Of a DNA stretch of 64,000 nucleotides, positions 40,182 to 49,727 are shown piece by piece. The notes beneath the pieces were generated by a model that did not search any database, had not been told where the DNA came from, and was given only the letters and a program-made list of their open reading frames with translations. The stretch's first letter is position 1. Every line of letters starts with the position of its first letter. The DNA is from Magnetococcales bacterium. GTDB lineage: Bacteria > Pseudomonadota > Magnetococcia > Magnetococcales > Magnetaquicoccaceae. The position numbers and the translations under genes were made by a program. The stretch lies in assembly GCA_002753095.1 (NCBI GenBank), contig PDZU01000005.1, forward strand, positions 1-64,000, written 5' to 3'.

Positions 40182-40823
40182 ATGGCTATGATCATCGTTA
40201 TCGATTACGGTTCCGGCAATCTGCGCTCGGTGGCCAAAGCCCTGGAGTCGGTCGGGGCCCAGGTGCGCATCAGCAAACAGGCCGAAGAGCTCAAACATGC
40301 CTCCCACCTGGTGCTGCCTGGGGTGGGTGCCTTTGCCGATTGCCACCGCAACCTGACGGAGAGCGGCCTGCTGCCCCCACTTCTGGACCATATCCAGGCC
40401 GGGCGCCCCTTTCTCGGTATCTGTGTCGGCATGCAGTTGCTCTTCAGTGAAGGACATGAGTACGGCATCCATCCGGGGCTGAATCTCTTTGCCGGTCCCG
40501 TGCTCCGCTTTGCCACCGACATGCCAGATCCAGAAGATCCTACCCGCCATCTGAAAGTGCCCCACATGGGCTGGAATCAGGTGCGCCAAACCCAAACCCA
40601 CCCCCTCTGGCAAGAGATTCCCGACGGCGCCCATTTTTATTTTGTCCACTCCTATCATGGTTGCCCACAGGAGAGCAGCGTCATCGCCGGACAGGCCGAC
40701 TATGGCATCCCCTTCACCGCCGCCATCGCCCGCGACAACCTGTTCGCCACCCAGTTTCACCCGGAAAAAAGCCAACGCCATGGCCTGCGCCTGTTGCACC
40801 ACTTTACCCAATGGAGACCGTGA
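40182..40823 (+). CDS. hisH: Imidazole glycerol phosphate synthase glutaminase subunit
   Basis: This 213-aa class I glutamine amidotransferase supplies ammonia to HisF. The nucleophile Cys81 is in FLGICVGMQLLF, the His/Glu pair in FHPEKSQRHG, and the oxyanion strand is LPGVGAFAD. The partner hisF is not in the window between hisA and the next gene, so it must lie elsewhere. Start may be ATG 40182 or two codons later. hisA follows after three bases. Confidence 0.95.
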   Translation: MAMIIVIDYGSGNLRSVAKALESVGAQVRISKQAEELKHASHLVLPGVGAFADCHRNLTESGLLPPLLDHIQAGRPFLGICVGMQLLFSEGHEYGIHPGLNLFAGPVLRFATDMPDPEDPTRHLKVPHMGWNQVRQTQTHPLWQEIPDGAHFYFVHSYHGCPQESSVIAGQADYGIPFTAAIARDNLFATQFHPEKSQRHGLRLLHHFTQWRP

Positions 40824-40826
40824 CCC

Positions 40827-41570
40827 ATGCTGATCATTCCCGCCATTGATCTCAAGGATGGCCAATGCGTGCGCCTCTTTCAGGGCGACATGACGCAACA
40901 TACCGTCTACTCCGACGATCCGGGTGCCATGGCCAGCCACTGGCAAAAACTGGGAGCGGAACGGTTGCATGTGGTCGACCTCAACGGCGCCTTTGCCGGA
41001 CAGCCAGTCAACGATGCCGCCATTGCCGCCATCGTCTCCGCCTTGACCATCCCCGTGCAACTGGGAGGCGGTATCCGCACCCTGGCCACCATGGAGCGCT
41101 ATCTCAGCCTGGGCATTCAACGCCTGATTCTGGGTACCGTCGCCTGCCGTGATCCACAACTGGTTCAGGAAGCCTGCCGTCTCTTTCCAGACCGTATCCT
41201 GGTCGGCATCGATGCCCGCGATGGCTGGGTTGCCGTGCAAGGCTGGGCCGAGGTGACCAATATCCGCGCCGTGGAGTTGGCACAACGCTTCGCAGAGGCC
41301 GGCGTGGCCGAGATCATCTTTACCGATATTGCCCGCGATGGGGCACTGCAAGGCCCCAACGTGGCCGCCACCCGCGCCTTGGCCGAAGCGATCACCATTC
41401 CCGTGATTTTGTCCGGCGGCATCTCTTCCCTGGCCGATGTTCTGCACGTGCTGGAACAGCCCGGCCCCTATGCCAATGGCGGTCGCATCTCCGGGATCAT
41501 CACCGGCAAAGCCCTCTATGATGGTCGATTGGATTTTGCCGCCGCCGTCACCGCCTGCAAACAGGGGTAA
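40827..41570 (+). CDS. hisA: ProFAR isomerase
   Basis: This 247-aa (beta-alpha)8 barrel isomerises ProFAR to PRFAR. Catalytic Asp8 is in [14 protein letters not shown] and the second catalytic Asp in [19 protein letters not shown] and SGGISSLAD form the phosphate-binding ends of the barrel. Complete; last gene of the hisD-B-H-A run, with no hisF following. Confidence 0.95.
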   Translation: MLIIPAIDLKDGQCVRLFQGDMTQHTVYSDDPGAMASHWQKLGAERLHVVDLNGAFAGQPVNDAAIAAIVSALTIPVQLGGGIRTLATMERYLSLGIQRLILGTVACRDPQLVQEACRLFPDRILVGIDARDGWVAVQGWAEVTNIRAVELAQRFAEAGVAEIIFTDIARDGALQGPNVAATRALAEAITIPVILSGGISSLADVLHVLEQPGPYANGGRISGIITGKALYDGRLDFAAAVTACKQG

Positions 41571-41723
41571 AAGCCAGTTAAGTATTTGGCAGTACAGAAA
41601 AATGGATGTAAACAGAGGGTAACCTTTGTGTCGCGACAGAAAACACAGTAGAATGGGGGGCAATATAGCTCCATATACCATCGCTTGGGGTAACACACCC
41701 AAGATGTCCAGAAGGATGCAGTA

Positions 41724-43523
41724 ATGCGTTATTCCCGTTTGTTGCAACAGGCCACAGTCCGGGTTTTGACCGTTTTACTGGCCGTTGTCGCGGTCGTCGC
41801 CCTCTTTGCCTTCACTGTGCCACCCCTGTTCAGCAATGCAGAGCTTCTCTGGATCGCCTCCTCTGCCCTGCTGATACTCGCACTGCTGTTCTGGGTCACG
41901 CTGGGGCGATGGCTGATCCGGTTGACCCGTCACCTGACCCTGTTGCAAAATCTGACACACGACTTTATCGGCCATCAGAGGCTCTCCCCCGACAGCATCC
42001 AGCCACTGGAGACCCTGATCGCCACGCGCCACGATGAGATTGGCACTCTGGCCGGTACCCTGCGCAAGTTGACGCAAACCGTGATTGCCAACACAAAAGA
42101 TCTGCAACAACACACCAAACAACTGGAAGAGAACGAAGCCCGCCTGCGCGCCATGACCCAGTCCCTGCGCGACGCCCTGTTGGTGTTCGATGCCGAGGGT
42201 TCCATTCTGTTCTGCAGCCATGTCTGCGCCAGCATGTTCGATTGCCAGGAACGGGATCTGCTGGAGCGCTCGATCACCCATCTGTTCTCCCCCAACTGGC
42301 TGGATCCAGAATGGCAAAAAAAATGGATCCTGCCGCAGCACGCCAACGCCCTGCCCCACACCCATGAGCCCATGCGGGGGCTGGCCGTGCGCATGGATGG
42401 CCATGAATTTCCCATTGAGTTGACCATCTCGCAATGGCAACGCCAGGGCGAAACCTTCTGCACCGCCATTATCCGCGACATTACCAACCTGAAAATTCTT
42501 GAAGAGCGCGATCTGCGCGCCTATGTCAACCGTATCGCCATCAGTGCCCTGCTGGAGATCGGTATCGAACCCCTGCCCCTGCAGCGCAAACTGGAAGTGG
42601 CCCTGGAGATTATTTTGACCGTGCCCTGGTTGGCCATGCAGTACAAGGGGTCCATTTTTCTGGTCACCGAGGATGAGCACCTGGAGATGGTGGCACAAAA
42701 AAATCTCCATAATGCCCTTTTGCATGCATGTCAGCATATCCCCTTTGGCTATTGCTTGTGCGGCAAAGCGGCGCAGGCCAAAAAAATGGTCTTCGCCAAT
42801 GCCCTGGACGACCGTCATGATGTCACCTTCGATGGCATCCACGAACATGGTCACTACTGTCTGCCCATCCTGCTGCAGGGCAGGCTGCTCGGCGTGCTCA
42901 ACCTCTACGTCGATCATCTGCACCCCTATGATCCAGAAGAAGAAGCCTTTTTGACCACCATCACCACCACCCTGGCCGGGGTAATTGATCGTGGTCTGGC
43001 CGATGACCGCATCCGGCATATGGCCACCCATGACGCCCTCACCGGCCTGCCCAACCGTCTGCTCTTTCACGAACTGTTGACCCAGGAGGTGAAAAGAGCC
43101 TCCCGCACACAGCAACCTCTGGCGGTCGGCTTTCTGGATCTGGACCATTTCAAAGCGGTCAATGACACCCTGGGACATGATATTGGCGATCTGCTTTTGC
43201 AGGAGGTCGGCGCACGCACACGGCAACAACTGCGCAACTCGGACACCCTGGCCCGCATGGGGGGGGATGAGTTTGCCCTGATTCTGCCCGCCATCGGCGA
43301 CAAACAACATGCCATCAACGTCTGCAGTAAAATTGTCCAGACACTCAGCGAACCCTTTATTCTCAACGAAAATCGTTGTCAAATCGGTGCCAGCATCGGC
43401 TTGAGCCTTTTTCCAGAACATGGCGACTCGGTTGAACTGCTGCTGCAAAATGCCGATCAGGCCATGTATGTGGTCAAAAAAGGCGGTCGCAACGGGGTGA
43501 CCATCTATCAGGTCCAATCATAA
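41724..43523 (+). CDS. Membrane PAS-GAF diguanylate cyclase
   Basis: This 599-aa protein has two N-terminal helices (VLTVLLAVVAVVALFAF and LLWIASSALLILALLFWV), a HAMP-like linker, a PAS domain (about 140-255), a GAF-like domain (about 270-420) and a C-terminal GGDEF domain. The active site reads RMGGDEFALILPAI, and RNSD five residues upstream is an intact inhibitory I-site, so it should make c-di-GMP with feedback control. No EAL domain. Preceded by AAGGATGCAG as ribosome binding site and ended by a terminator that overlaps its last codons. Confidence 0.92.
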   Translation: MRYSRLLQQATVRVLTVLLAVVAVVALFAFTVPPLFSNAELLWIASSALLILALLFWVTLGRWLIRLTRHLTLLQNLTHDFIGHQRLSPDSIQPLETLIATRHDEIGTLAGTLRKLTQTVIANTKDLQQHTKQLEENEARLRAMTQSLRDALLVFDAEGSILFCSHVCASMFDCQERDLLERSITHLFSPNWLDPEWQKKWILPQHANALPHTHEPMRGLAVRMDGHEFPIELTISQWQRQGETFCTAIIRDITNLKILEERDLRAYVNRIAISALLEIGIEPLPLQRKLEVALEIILTVPWLAMQYKGSIFLVTEDEHLEMVAQKNLHNALLHACQHIPFGYCLCGKAAQAKKMVFANALDDRHDVTFDGIHEHGHYCLPILLQGRLLGVLNLYVDHLHPYDPEEEAFLTTITTTLAGVIDRGLADDRIRHMATHDALTGLPNRLLFHELLTQEVKRASRTQQPLAVGFLDLDHFKAVNDTLGHDIGDLLLQEVGARTRQQLRNSDTLARMGGDEFALILPAIGDKQHAINVCSKIVQTLSEPFILNENRCQIGASIGLSLFPEHGDSVELLLQNADQAMYVVKKGGRNGVTIYQVQS

Positions 43524-43538
43524 TCACCCCGTTTTTTT
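43491..43538 (+). terminator. Terminator overlapping the 3' end of the diguanylate cyclase gene
   Basis: AACGGGGTGA (43491-43500, inside the coding end) pairs perfectly with TCACCCCGTT (43524-43533), followed by a run of T. The loop of 23 bases is longer than usual. Confidence 0.65.
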
Positions 43539-43540
43539 TC

Positions 43541-44641
43541 GTGGACAGCATAACAGGACGCACCTTGACCTCCCCTTTTGCCGCCAATCGCACAACGGCA
43601 TGGCGTTTGTGCCATTTTGATTATCTCCTGCCAACCGAACGCATCGCGCAACGCCCCGCCCCGGTCCGCGACCGCTCCCGACTGCTGGTCAGTCTGCCCG
43701 GCAAACGCCACGATGCTGTTTTTCGCCAACTGCCAGACTGGTTGCAACCCGGTGACCTGTTGGTGATGAATGATACCCGGGTCATCCCGGCCCGCCTGCT
43801 GGGCCACAAACCCTCTGGCGGTCGCATCGAAATCTTGCTGCTGCAGCCACTGGCCAGCGCCGGTGAATGGGAGGCCATGGCCACCGGCAGCAAACGGATC
43901 CACCCCGGCCTGCAGATCGACATTGCCCCCGGTCTGCGGGTCACCTTTCTGGAACGCAGCAGCAACGGTTTCCGGGTGTTGCTGCACAGCCAGGAGGAGG
44001 CCCTGGAAAAAGCCCTGCAACGGCACGGACAACTGCCCCTGCCGCCCTATATCACCGCCTCCGATCCACAACAGGATCCAGAACGGTACCAGACCATCTA
44101 CGCCCGCCATCCCGGCGCCATCGCCGCCCCCACTGCGGGCCTGCATTTTACCCCTTCGCTGTTGGCCCGTCTGAAAATCCTGGGTATCCAGAGTACCACC
44201 GTCACCCTGCATGTGGGCCCCGGCACCTTTCAACCCGTGCGCGAAGAGGCGTTGCACCGCCATGTCATGCACCGGGAACGGGCCATCCTCTCGCCGCACA
44301 GCGCCCGTTTGATCAACCAGACCCACGCCCGCCAGGGCCGGGTCATCGCCGTCGGTACCACGTCGCTGCGGGTCTTGGAGAGCGCCGCCCTGCCCAGCGG
44401 TCGGGTGCGCCCCTGGCGGGGCGAAACCGGACTCTTTATTCTGCCGGGCTACCGTTTCCGCGTTGTCGATGGTCTGATCACCAACTTTCATCTGCCCCGC
44501 TCCACCCTGTTGATGCTGGTTGCCGCCTTGATCGGCAAGCGCCGCATGGATCGGGATTATGCCCACGCCATCAATCGGGGCTATCGCTTCTACTCCTACG
44601 GCGATGCCATGCTGCTCTGGCCAGGAAAACACCGCTCATGA
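43541..44641 (+). CDS. queA: tRNA preQ1(34) S-adenosylmethionine ribosyltransferase-isomerase
   Basis: This protein of up to 366 aa transfers the ribosyl part of SAM to preQ1-tRNA to form epoxyqueuosine. FDYLLPTERIAQRP is the characteristic N terminus; LLVMNDTRVIPARLLG, AAPTAGLHFT, TVTLHVGPGTFQPV and NFHLPRSTLLMLVAAL are family motifs. The start is uncertain: GTG 43541 lacks a ribosome binding site, while TTG 43565 has AGGA at good spacing. Its stop overlaps tgt by ATGA, as expected for the queuosine pair. Confidence 0.95.
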   Translation: MDSITGRTLTSPFAANRTTAWRLCHFDYLLPTERIAQRPAPVRDRSRLLVSLPGKRHDAVFRQLPDWLQPGDLLVMNDTRVIPARLLGHKPSGGRIEILLLQPLASAGEWEAMATGSKRIHPGLQIDIAPGLRVTFLERSSNGFRVLLHSQEEALEKALQRHGQLPLPPYITASDPQQDPERYQTIYARHPGAIAAPTAGLHFTPSLLARLKILGIQSTTVTLHVGPGTFQPVREEALHRHVMHRERAILSPHSARLINQTHARQGRVIAVGTTSLRVLESAALPSGRVRPWRGETGLFILPGYRFRVVDGLITNFHLPRSTLLMLVAALIGKRRMDRDYAHAINRGYRFYSYGDAMLLWPGKHRS

Positions 44642-45762
44642 CCCAACCTTTTTTTGAACTGCTGCACACCGATCCCAGCGGAGCGCGGCGCGGCCGTTTC
44701 CACACAGCGCACGGCACGGTACAAACGCCCATTTTCATGCCGGTGGGAACCGCCGCCAGCGTCAAAACCCTCACCTCCGCCGATCTGCAGGAGATCCAGG
44801 CGCAAATCATCCTGGGCAACACCTATCACCTCTATCTGCGTCCCGGTCATCGCCTGATCGCGCAACTGGGCGGACTACACCGCTTCATGCACTGGCCTGG
44901 TCCCATTCTGACCGACTCCGGCGGCTATCAGGTTTTCAGTCTGGGGGCCATGCGCCGCATCCGTGAAGAGGGGGTCACCTTCCGCTCCCACCTCGATGGC
45001 AGCGCCCACCTGTTAAGCCCGGAACTGGCCATCCAGATTCAGGAAGATCTGGGCTCGGACATCATGATGCAGTTGGATGAATGCCCCCCCTACCCGGCCA
45101 AGCGGGACTATCTGGCCAAATCCCTACAACTTTCCGTGCGCTGGGGTGCGCGCTGTCTGGCCGCGCGGCGTCCCGACCGACAGCAAGCCCTCTTTGGTAT
45201 TGTGCAGGGGGGCATGGAGGCCGATCTGCGCCAGGAGTCCGCCGCCGCCCTGATTGAATTGGGGTTTGATGGCTATGCCCTGGGCGGCCTGTCGGTGGGC
45301 GAACCGAAGGAAAAAATGGCCGAAGTGCTCTCCTATGCCCCCGCCTTGCTACCCAAAGAGCAGCCACGCTATCTGATGGGGGTGGGCAAGCCGGAAGATC
45401 TCGTCGAAGCCGTCGCCGCTGGCATGGACATGTTTGACTGCGTGCTGCCGACCCGCAACGCCCGCAATGGGCAACTGCTGACCCGCTGGGGGGCCAGAAA
45501 CATCAAGCAGGCCCGCTTTCGGGAAGATGCCAGAGCGGTGGATGCACACTGCCTGTGTCACTGCTGCCAACACTACAGCCGGGCCTATCTGCACCATCTC
45601 TTCCGCAACAAGGAGATTGCCGTCCTGCGCTTGATGACCCTGCATAACCTGCACTACTACCTGGACTTGATGGAGGGCATGCGGCAGGCCATCGCCACGG
45701 ACCGTTTTGCCGCTTTCCGCGCCGACTTCTACCAACAACGTCTCTCTGGCGACGAAGATTAA
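44638..45762 (+). CDS. tgt: tRNA-guanine transglycosylase
   Basis: This 374-aa enzyme exchanges guanine-34 for preQ1 in tRNAs with GUN anticodons. Catalytic Asp residues lie in ILTDSGGYQVFS and FDCVLPTRNARNG, and the zinc site is CLCHCC with a downstream His. The track frame beginning at 43867 is a shadow of queA; the ATG at 44638 overlaps the queA stop. yajC-secD-secF follow, an order conserved widely in proteobacteria. Confidence 0.97.
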   Translation: MTQPFFELLHTDPSGARRGRFHTAHGTVQTPIFMPVGTAASVKTLTSADLQEIQAQIILGNTYHLYLRPGHRLIAQLGGLHRFMHWPGPILTDSGGYQVFSLGAMRRIREEGVTFRSHLDGSAHLLSPELAIQIQEDLGSDIMMQLDECPPYPAKRDYLAKSLQLSVRWGARCLAARRPDRQQALFGIVQGGMEADLRQESAAALIELGFDGYALGGLSVGEPKEKMAEVLSYAPALLPKEQPRYLMGVGKPEDLVEAVAAGMDMFDCVLPTRNARNGQLLTRWGARNIKQARFREDARAVDAHCLCHCCQHYSRAYLHHLFRNKEIAVLRLMTLHNLHYYLDLMEGMRQAIATDRFAAFRADFYQQRLSGDED

Positions 45763-45893
45763 GCAAAACGAGTGACCGATACTGAAAATCCTTTACAAGT
45801 GGGTTGCACTATCCTAGCGTCACCGTTTGGCATGCTGTCGCTGCCTGTTGCCGTGCTGCACTTTTGACCTGTTCTGTATGGAGAATAACTATC

Positions 45894-46280
45894 ATGCTTG
45901 ATCTGATCAGTACCGCTTATGCCGCTGCACCCTCCAATACGGAGGCGGTGATCGGAAATATCGTCTTTATGGTGGCCCTGTTCGGCATCTTTTATTTTTT
46001 TCTGATCCGGCCCCAACAAAAACAGGCCAAGGCCCACAAGGAGATGGTGGCCAACCTGACCCGTGGCGATACGGTGGTTACCGGCGGTGGTTTGATTGGC
46101 CGCGTACACCGGGTGGAAAACGATCTGATCATCCTGGAAGTGGGCGATGTGGAGATCGGCAACAAGCTCTTCCGTCCGGTGCGCATCCGGGTTCGCCGCG
46201 TCAGCGTCGTGGAAGTGACCAGCAAAGGCACCTTCTCTCCAGAAAATAAAACCAGCGCAACGGAAGACTCTCAAGGCTGA
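45894..46280 (+). CDS. yajC: Preprotein translocase accessory subunit YajC
   Basis: This 128-aa protein has one membrane helix (VIGNIVFMVALFGIFYFFLI) followed by RPQQKQAKAHKEMVANL, the YajC signature, and a small cytoplasmic beta domain (GDTVVTGGGLIGRV). It associates with SecDF. The track start at 45804 is replaced by ATG 45894, which has GGAG upstream. A Lys/Ser tail ends the protein; secD follows after five bases. Confidence 0.93.
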   Translation: MLDLISTAYAAAPSNTEAVIGNIVFMVALFGIFYFFLIRPQQKQAKAHKEMVANLTRGDTVVTGGGLIGRVHRVENDLIILEVGDVEIGNKLFRPVRIRVRRVSVVEVTSKGTFSPENKTSATEDSQG

Positions 46281-46285
46281 CCACC

Positions 46286-47866
46286 ATGCGACAAGTCCCT
46301 TTATGGAAACCCGCGTTAATTCTCTTTACGGTGCTGCTCTCCCTGCTCTACGTTTTCCCCAGCGTCAACCACGGCGTTCCCGCGTGGTGGCCCTCCTGGT
46401 TGCCACATCAGGTGATCGCCCAGGGGCTGGATCTGCAGGGGGGGCTGCATCTGCTGCTCAACGTGGAGTCCGATAAAGCCGTCGAACAGACCGCCGAAAA
46501 TCTGGTCGATGAGGTGCGTGGCATTCTACGCAAGGAGCAACTGCGCTATCAAAGTGTGGAACGGGAGGGCATCGACACGGTCAGCATTGTCTTGACCGAG
46601 AGCGGGGATTCTCCCAAGTACCGTCAAGTGCTGGAAAAAGAGTTGCCGACCACCCAGTTTGGCGAAGATGCCGGCAGCAAAAAGTTGCGTCTGACCATCA
46701 AACCGCTGGAGCAGAAAGAGATTCGCCGTTTTGCCCTGGAACAGTCCATTCAGACCATCCGTTCCCGCATTGACCAGTTTGGCGTCACCGAACCGACCAT
46801 CCAAAAGCAGGGTGAGGACCGTATTCTGGTGCAACTGCCCGGCTTGAACGATCCCACCCGTGCCAAGGCGTTGATCGGTCGCACCGCCCGCCTGGAGTTC
46901 AAGATGGTGGATGAAAAGGGCGATCTCAATGCTGCCCTGGCCGGTCGTGTCCCCCCGGGTGACGTGATTCTGTACGGCAACAAGGAGAGCGGACAAAAAG
47001 GTCGGCAAGCCTATCTGCTGAAAAAGCGGACGGTGCTTTCTGGTGATCTGCTGACCGACGCCCGCGTCAATTTCAGCCAGTACAGTGAGGCCTATGTCTC
47101 CATCACTTTTAATCGCCAGGGCGAGCGCAAGTTTGCCCAATTGACCGGGGAGCATGTCAACGAGCGGATGGCCATCGTGCTGGACAATGTGGTCTATTCG
47201 GCACCGGTAATCCGGGAAAAGATCGAGGGTGGCCGGGCGCAAATCAGCGGCAGTTTCAGCACGGAAGAGGCGCACGATCTGGCCATCATCCTGCGCGCCG
47301 GGGCGCTGCCGGCTCCAGTCAAGATTGTCGAAGAGCGTACTGTCGGCCCCACCCTGGGGCAGGATTCCATCGACCAGGGTTTGGCCTCCATCCTGATTGG
47401 CGGCGCGTTGGTACTCTTTTTCATGGGGGTCTACTACAAGGGGTTTGGCTGGCTGGCCAACATGGCCGTGTTGCTCAACGTATTGATGTTGATGGCTGCT
47501 CTGGCCATGATGCAGGCCACCTTGACCATGCCCGGTATCGCCGGGGCTGTGCTGCTGATGGGCATGTCGGTGGATGCCAACGTGCTGATTTTTGAGCGCA
47601 TCCGTGAAGAGTTGCGTCTGGGTAAAACCCCGTTGGCCGCCATTGAACACGGCTACGCCCGGGCCTTTGCCACCATTCTGGACTCCCATATCACCACCCT
47701 GATCACCGGATTGGTGCTCTATCAGTTTGGAACCGGTCCGGTCAGAGGTTTTGCCGTTACCCTCTCCATCGGCCTGATCATCTCCATGTATACCGCCGTT
47801 TTTGTTACCCGTGTGGTCCTGGACATGATTCTGCAGGGCCGACATGTCAGAACATTGAGCGTTTAA
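46286..47866 (+). CDS. secD: Protein translocase subunit SecD
   Basis: This 526-aa RND-type membrane protein uses proton motive force to support Sec export. It has an N-terminal helix, the D1 motif DLQGGLHLLLNVE, a large periplasmic region with P1 and head subdomains, and five C-terminal helices with MGMSVDANVLIFERIREE (D4). Length and topology match SecD. secF follows across a hairpin-containing 70-base gap. Confidence 0.95.
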   Translation: MRQVPLWKPALILFTVLLSLLYVFPSVNHGVPAWWPSWLPHQVIAQGLDLQGGLHLLLNVESDKAVEQTAENLVDEVRGILRKEQLRYQSVEREGIDTVSIVLTESGDSPKYRQVLEKELPTTQFGEDAGSKKLRLTIKPLEQKEIRRFALEQSIQTIRSRIDQFGVTEPTIQKQGEDRILVQLPGLNDPTRAKALIGRTARLEFKMVDEKGDLNAALAGRVPPGDVILYGNKESGQKGRQAYLLKKRTVLSGDLLTDARVNFSQYSEAYVSITFNRQGERKFAQLTGEHVNERMAIVLDNVVYSAPVIREKIEGGRAQISGSFSTEEAHDLAIILRAGALPAPVKIVEERTVGPTLGQDSIDQGLASILIGGALVLFFMGVYYKGFGWLANMAVLLNVLMLMAALAMMQATLTMPGIAGAVLLMGMSVDANVLIFERIREELRLGKTPLAAIEHGYARAFATILDSHITTLITGLVLYQFGTGPVRGFAVTLSIGLIISMYTAVFVTRVVLDMILQGRHVRTLSV

Positions 47867-47879
47867 CCAATCGCTACTG

Positions 47880-47898
47880 CCCTCCCCACTGGGGAGGG
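47880..47898 (+). other. Intergenic hairpin between secD and secF
   Basis: CCCTCCCC and GGGGAGGG form an eight-pair GC stem with a three-base loop. There is no T-run, so it is more likely an RNA-processing or stability element than a terminator. Confidence 0.5.
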
Positions 47899-47936
47899 GG
47901 CGACTGGTGCCAAACCGGTGCAAGAGGATTGTTTTC

Positions 47937-48887
47937 ATGGAACTGATGCATACCAAACCCCGCTTTGACTTTGTCAGCCTGAGAACGCAAATTTTGGCGT
48001 TCACCTTCTCCGGCCTGCTCACCCTGTTGAGCATTGGCTCCCTTTTGGTGCAGGGGCTCAACCTGGGCATCGACTTTTCAGGGGGGATCCTGGTACAGGT
48101 ACGCTTTGAAAAACCGCCCCATGTGGATCAAGTGCGCGCAGCCTTGAGCCATCTGCATCTGGGGGATGTTTCCATCCAGCAGTTTGGCTCTGCCGAAGAG
48201 ATTTTGATCCGCATCGGCCAACAGTCCGGCAATGCCGAAGCGCAAGGTGCTCTGGCCAACAAGGTGGTGGAGGCCATCAAGCCGACTGCCGATGGCGGTA
48301 AAGTGGAGCTGAGACGGGTAGAATTTGTTGGCCCTCAGGTCGGATCGGAGTTGGTGCAGAGCGGGTTATGGGCGGTTTTTTACTCTTTTCTGGCCATTCT
48401 GCTCTATATCGCCTGGCGTTTTGAGTGGCGTTTTGCGGTTGGCGCCATTCTCTCTCTGCTCCATGATGTGGTCATCACCATGGGACTTTTTTCGGTGACC
48501 CAAAAGGAGTTTACGCTGGTGGTGTTGGCGGCTGTCTTGACCATCATCGGCTATTCGATCAACGATACCATCGTTGTCTTTGACCGGGTGCGGGAAGAGC
48601 GGATCCGCTCCAAAAAACTCTCCATCGGCATGGTGATCAACCGCGCCATCAATGACACACTGTCGCGGACCATCATCGTCTCCCTGACCGTTATTCTGGT
48701 CCTGGTGGCTCTGTTGATTTTTGGCGGTCTGGTGATCCACGATTTTGCCCTGGCCTTGTTTGTTGGCGTCTTGCTGGGAACTTTCTCCTCCATCTTTGTG
48801 GCCTGCCAAACGGTTCTTCTGTTGGATAAAAAGGGACCAGTCACCCATGAGCAACCTGCACCGCCCCCCGTAACGGAGACACCATGA
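47937..48887 (+). CDS. secF: Protein translocase subunit SecF
   Basis: This 316-aa six-helix partner of SecD carries LGIDFSGGILVQV (D1-like), the D4-like GYSINDTIVVFDRVREE and SRTIIVSLTVILVLVAL. ATG 47937, with AGAGG nine bases upstream, replaces the track start at 47907. The stop overlaps the start of the next gene by ATGA. Confidence 0.95.
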   Translation: MELMHTKPRFDFVSLRTQILAFTFSGLLTLLSIGSLLVQGLNLGIDFSGGILVQVRFEKPPHVDQVRAALSHLHLGDVSIQQFGSAEEILIRIGQQSGNAEAQGALANKVVEAIKPTADGGKVELRRVEFVGPQVGSELVQSGLWAVFYSFLAILLYIAWRFEWRFAVGAILSLLHDVVITMGLFSVTQKEFTLVVLAAVLTIIGYSINDTIVVFDRVREERIRSKKLSIGMVINRAINDTLSRTIIVSLTVILVLVALLIFGGLVIHDFALALFVGVLLGTFSSIFVACQTVLLLDKKGPVTHEQPAPPPVTETP

Positions 48888-49300
48888 GCAAGAAGCAACC
48901 AACCACCGCGCACAAAGAAGAGTTCCTGCGTCCGGAAAAAGAGGATTATGATGCCCGTTTTGAGATTGTCCAGCCCGGTTTCAGCGAAGATCAGGATCTG
49001 CTGCATGCCAGAGCCATGGACTTTCTGAAGAAAAAAATCAAGAAGGGCGAATCCTGGAAAACAGCGACCGCCGAGTTGACCATCGCGGATGAAACTTTCA
49101 AGGCGGTCATTCTGGACGATTTCCTGAAGATTACCCTGGCCGAACGCCATTTTCAGGGCAAGGAGGAGATAAAAAGCATTGCCCGTCTTTTGCAAGTACC
49201 AGTAGAATTGTTGGAGGCAGTCAAGGGTGCGATGATTCGCGAAGTGCGTGATGCTTCCATCGAGGCCTATCACCGCTCCCGCCCGGAACAAACGTCCTGA
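48884..49300 (+). CDS. Hypothetical soluble protein coupled to secF
   Basis: This 138-aa charged protein has no signal or membrane segment. Its N-terminal third is polar and disordered-looking; the rest is helical, with a basic patch FLKKKIKKGESW followed by a sequence reminiscent of small helical regulatory folds. I do not recognise the family. It is translationally coupled to secF by ATGA and precedes a lone receiver protein, so it may be co-expressed with the Sec operon. Confidence 0.7.
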   Translation: MSKKQPTTAHKEEFLRPEKEDYDARFEIVQPGFSEDQDLLHARAMDFLKKKIKKGESWKTATAELTIADETFKAVILDDFLKITLAERHFQGKEEIKSIARLLQVPVELLEAVKGAMIREVRDASIEAYHRSRPEQTS

Positions 49301-49358
49301 TTTGTGGTCTTAACCATTATCTGGGCAGAAATCGCGATTGAGAGGGTGTAGAATAGAC

Positions 49359-49724
49359 ATGGCAAACATTCTGGTCGTGGATGACGACTCTTCCATCCGC
49401 GCTTTGCTGCGGGAAATTCTGGAAGATGAGGGGCACCGCATTGAAGAGGCTGCCGATGGCAAGCAAGGGGTGCAAAGTTTCCGCTCCGCCACCTTCGATT
49501 TGGTCATCACCGATGTACTGATGCCGGAAAAGGATGGGGTGGAGTTGATCATGGAGTTGCAGGAAGCCTTTCCAGACATCAAGATTATTGCCATGTCCGG
49601 TGGTGGGCGGGGGCTGGATGCCCAATTCAGCCTGCGCATCGCCCGTGATTTCGGTGCCGTCCAGCAAATGGAAAAACCCTTTACCCGCAAACGGGTTTTG
49701 GAAACCGTGCGCCGGGTGTTGTAA
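49359..49724 (+). CDS. Single-domain response regulator (CheY-like)
   Basis: This 121-aa protein is only a receiver domain. VVDDDS holds the acidic pocket, the acceptor Asp is in LVITDVLMPEKDG, Ser replaces the usual Thr in IIAMSGGG, and the conserved Lys is in QMEKPFTRK. No output domain is attached. ATG 49359 follows AGAGGG and replaces the track start. No kinase gene lies next to it; ilvB follows three bases after its stop. Confidence 0.88.
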   Translation: MANILVVDDDSSIRALLREILEDEGHRIEEAADGKQGVQSFRSATFDLVITDVLMPEKDGVELIMELQEAFPDIKIIAMSGGGRGLDAQFSLRIARDFGAVQQMEKPFTRKRVLETVRRVL

Positions 49725-49727
49725 TCA

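Noticed and set aside
40164-41747. 527-aa minus-strand ORF opposite hisH/hisA
   Set aside because: Shadow of two well-recognised his genes, no ribosome binding site or domain.
41775-43517. 580-aa minus-strand ORF opposite the diguanylate cyclase
   Set aside because: Gln/Gly/His-rich composition with no domain; the plus-strand frame has clear PAS, GAF and GGDEF motifs. Antisense shadow.
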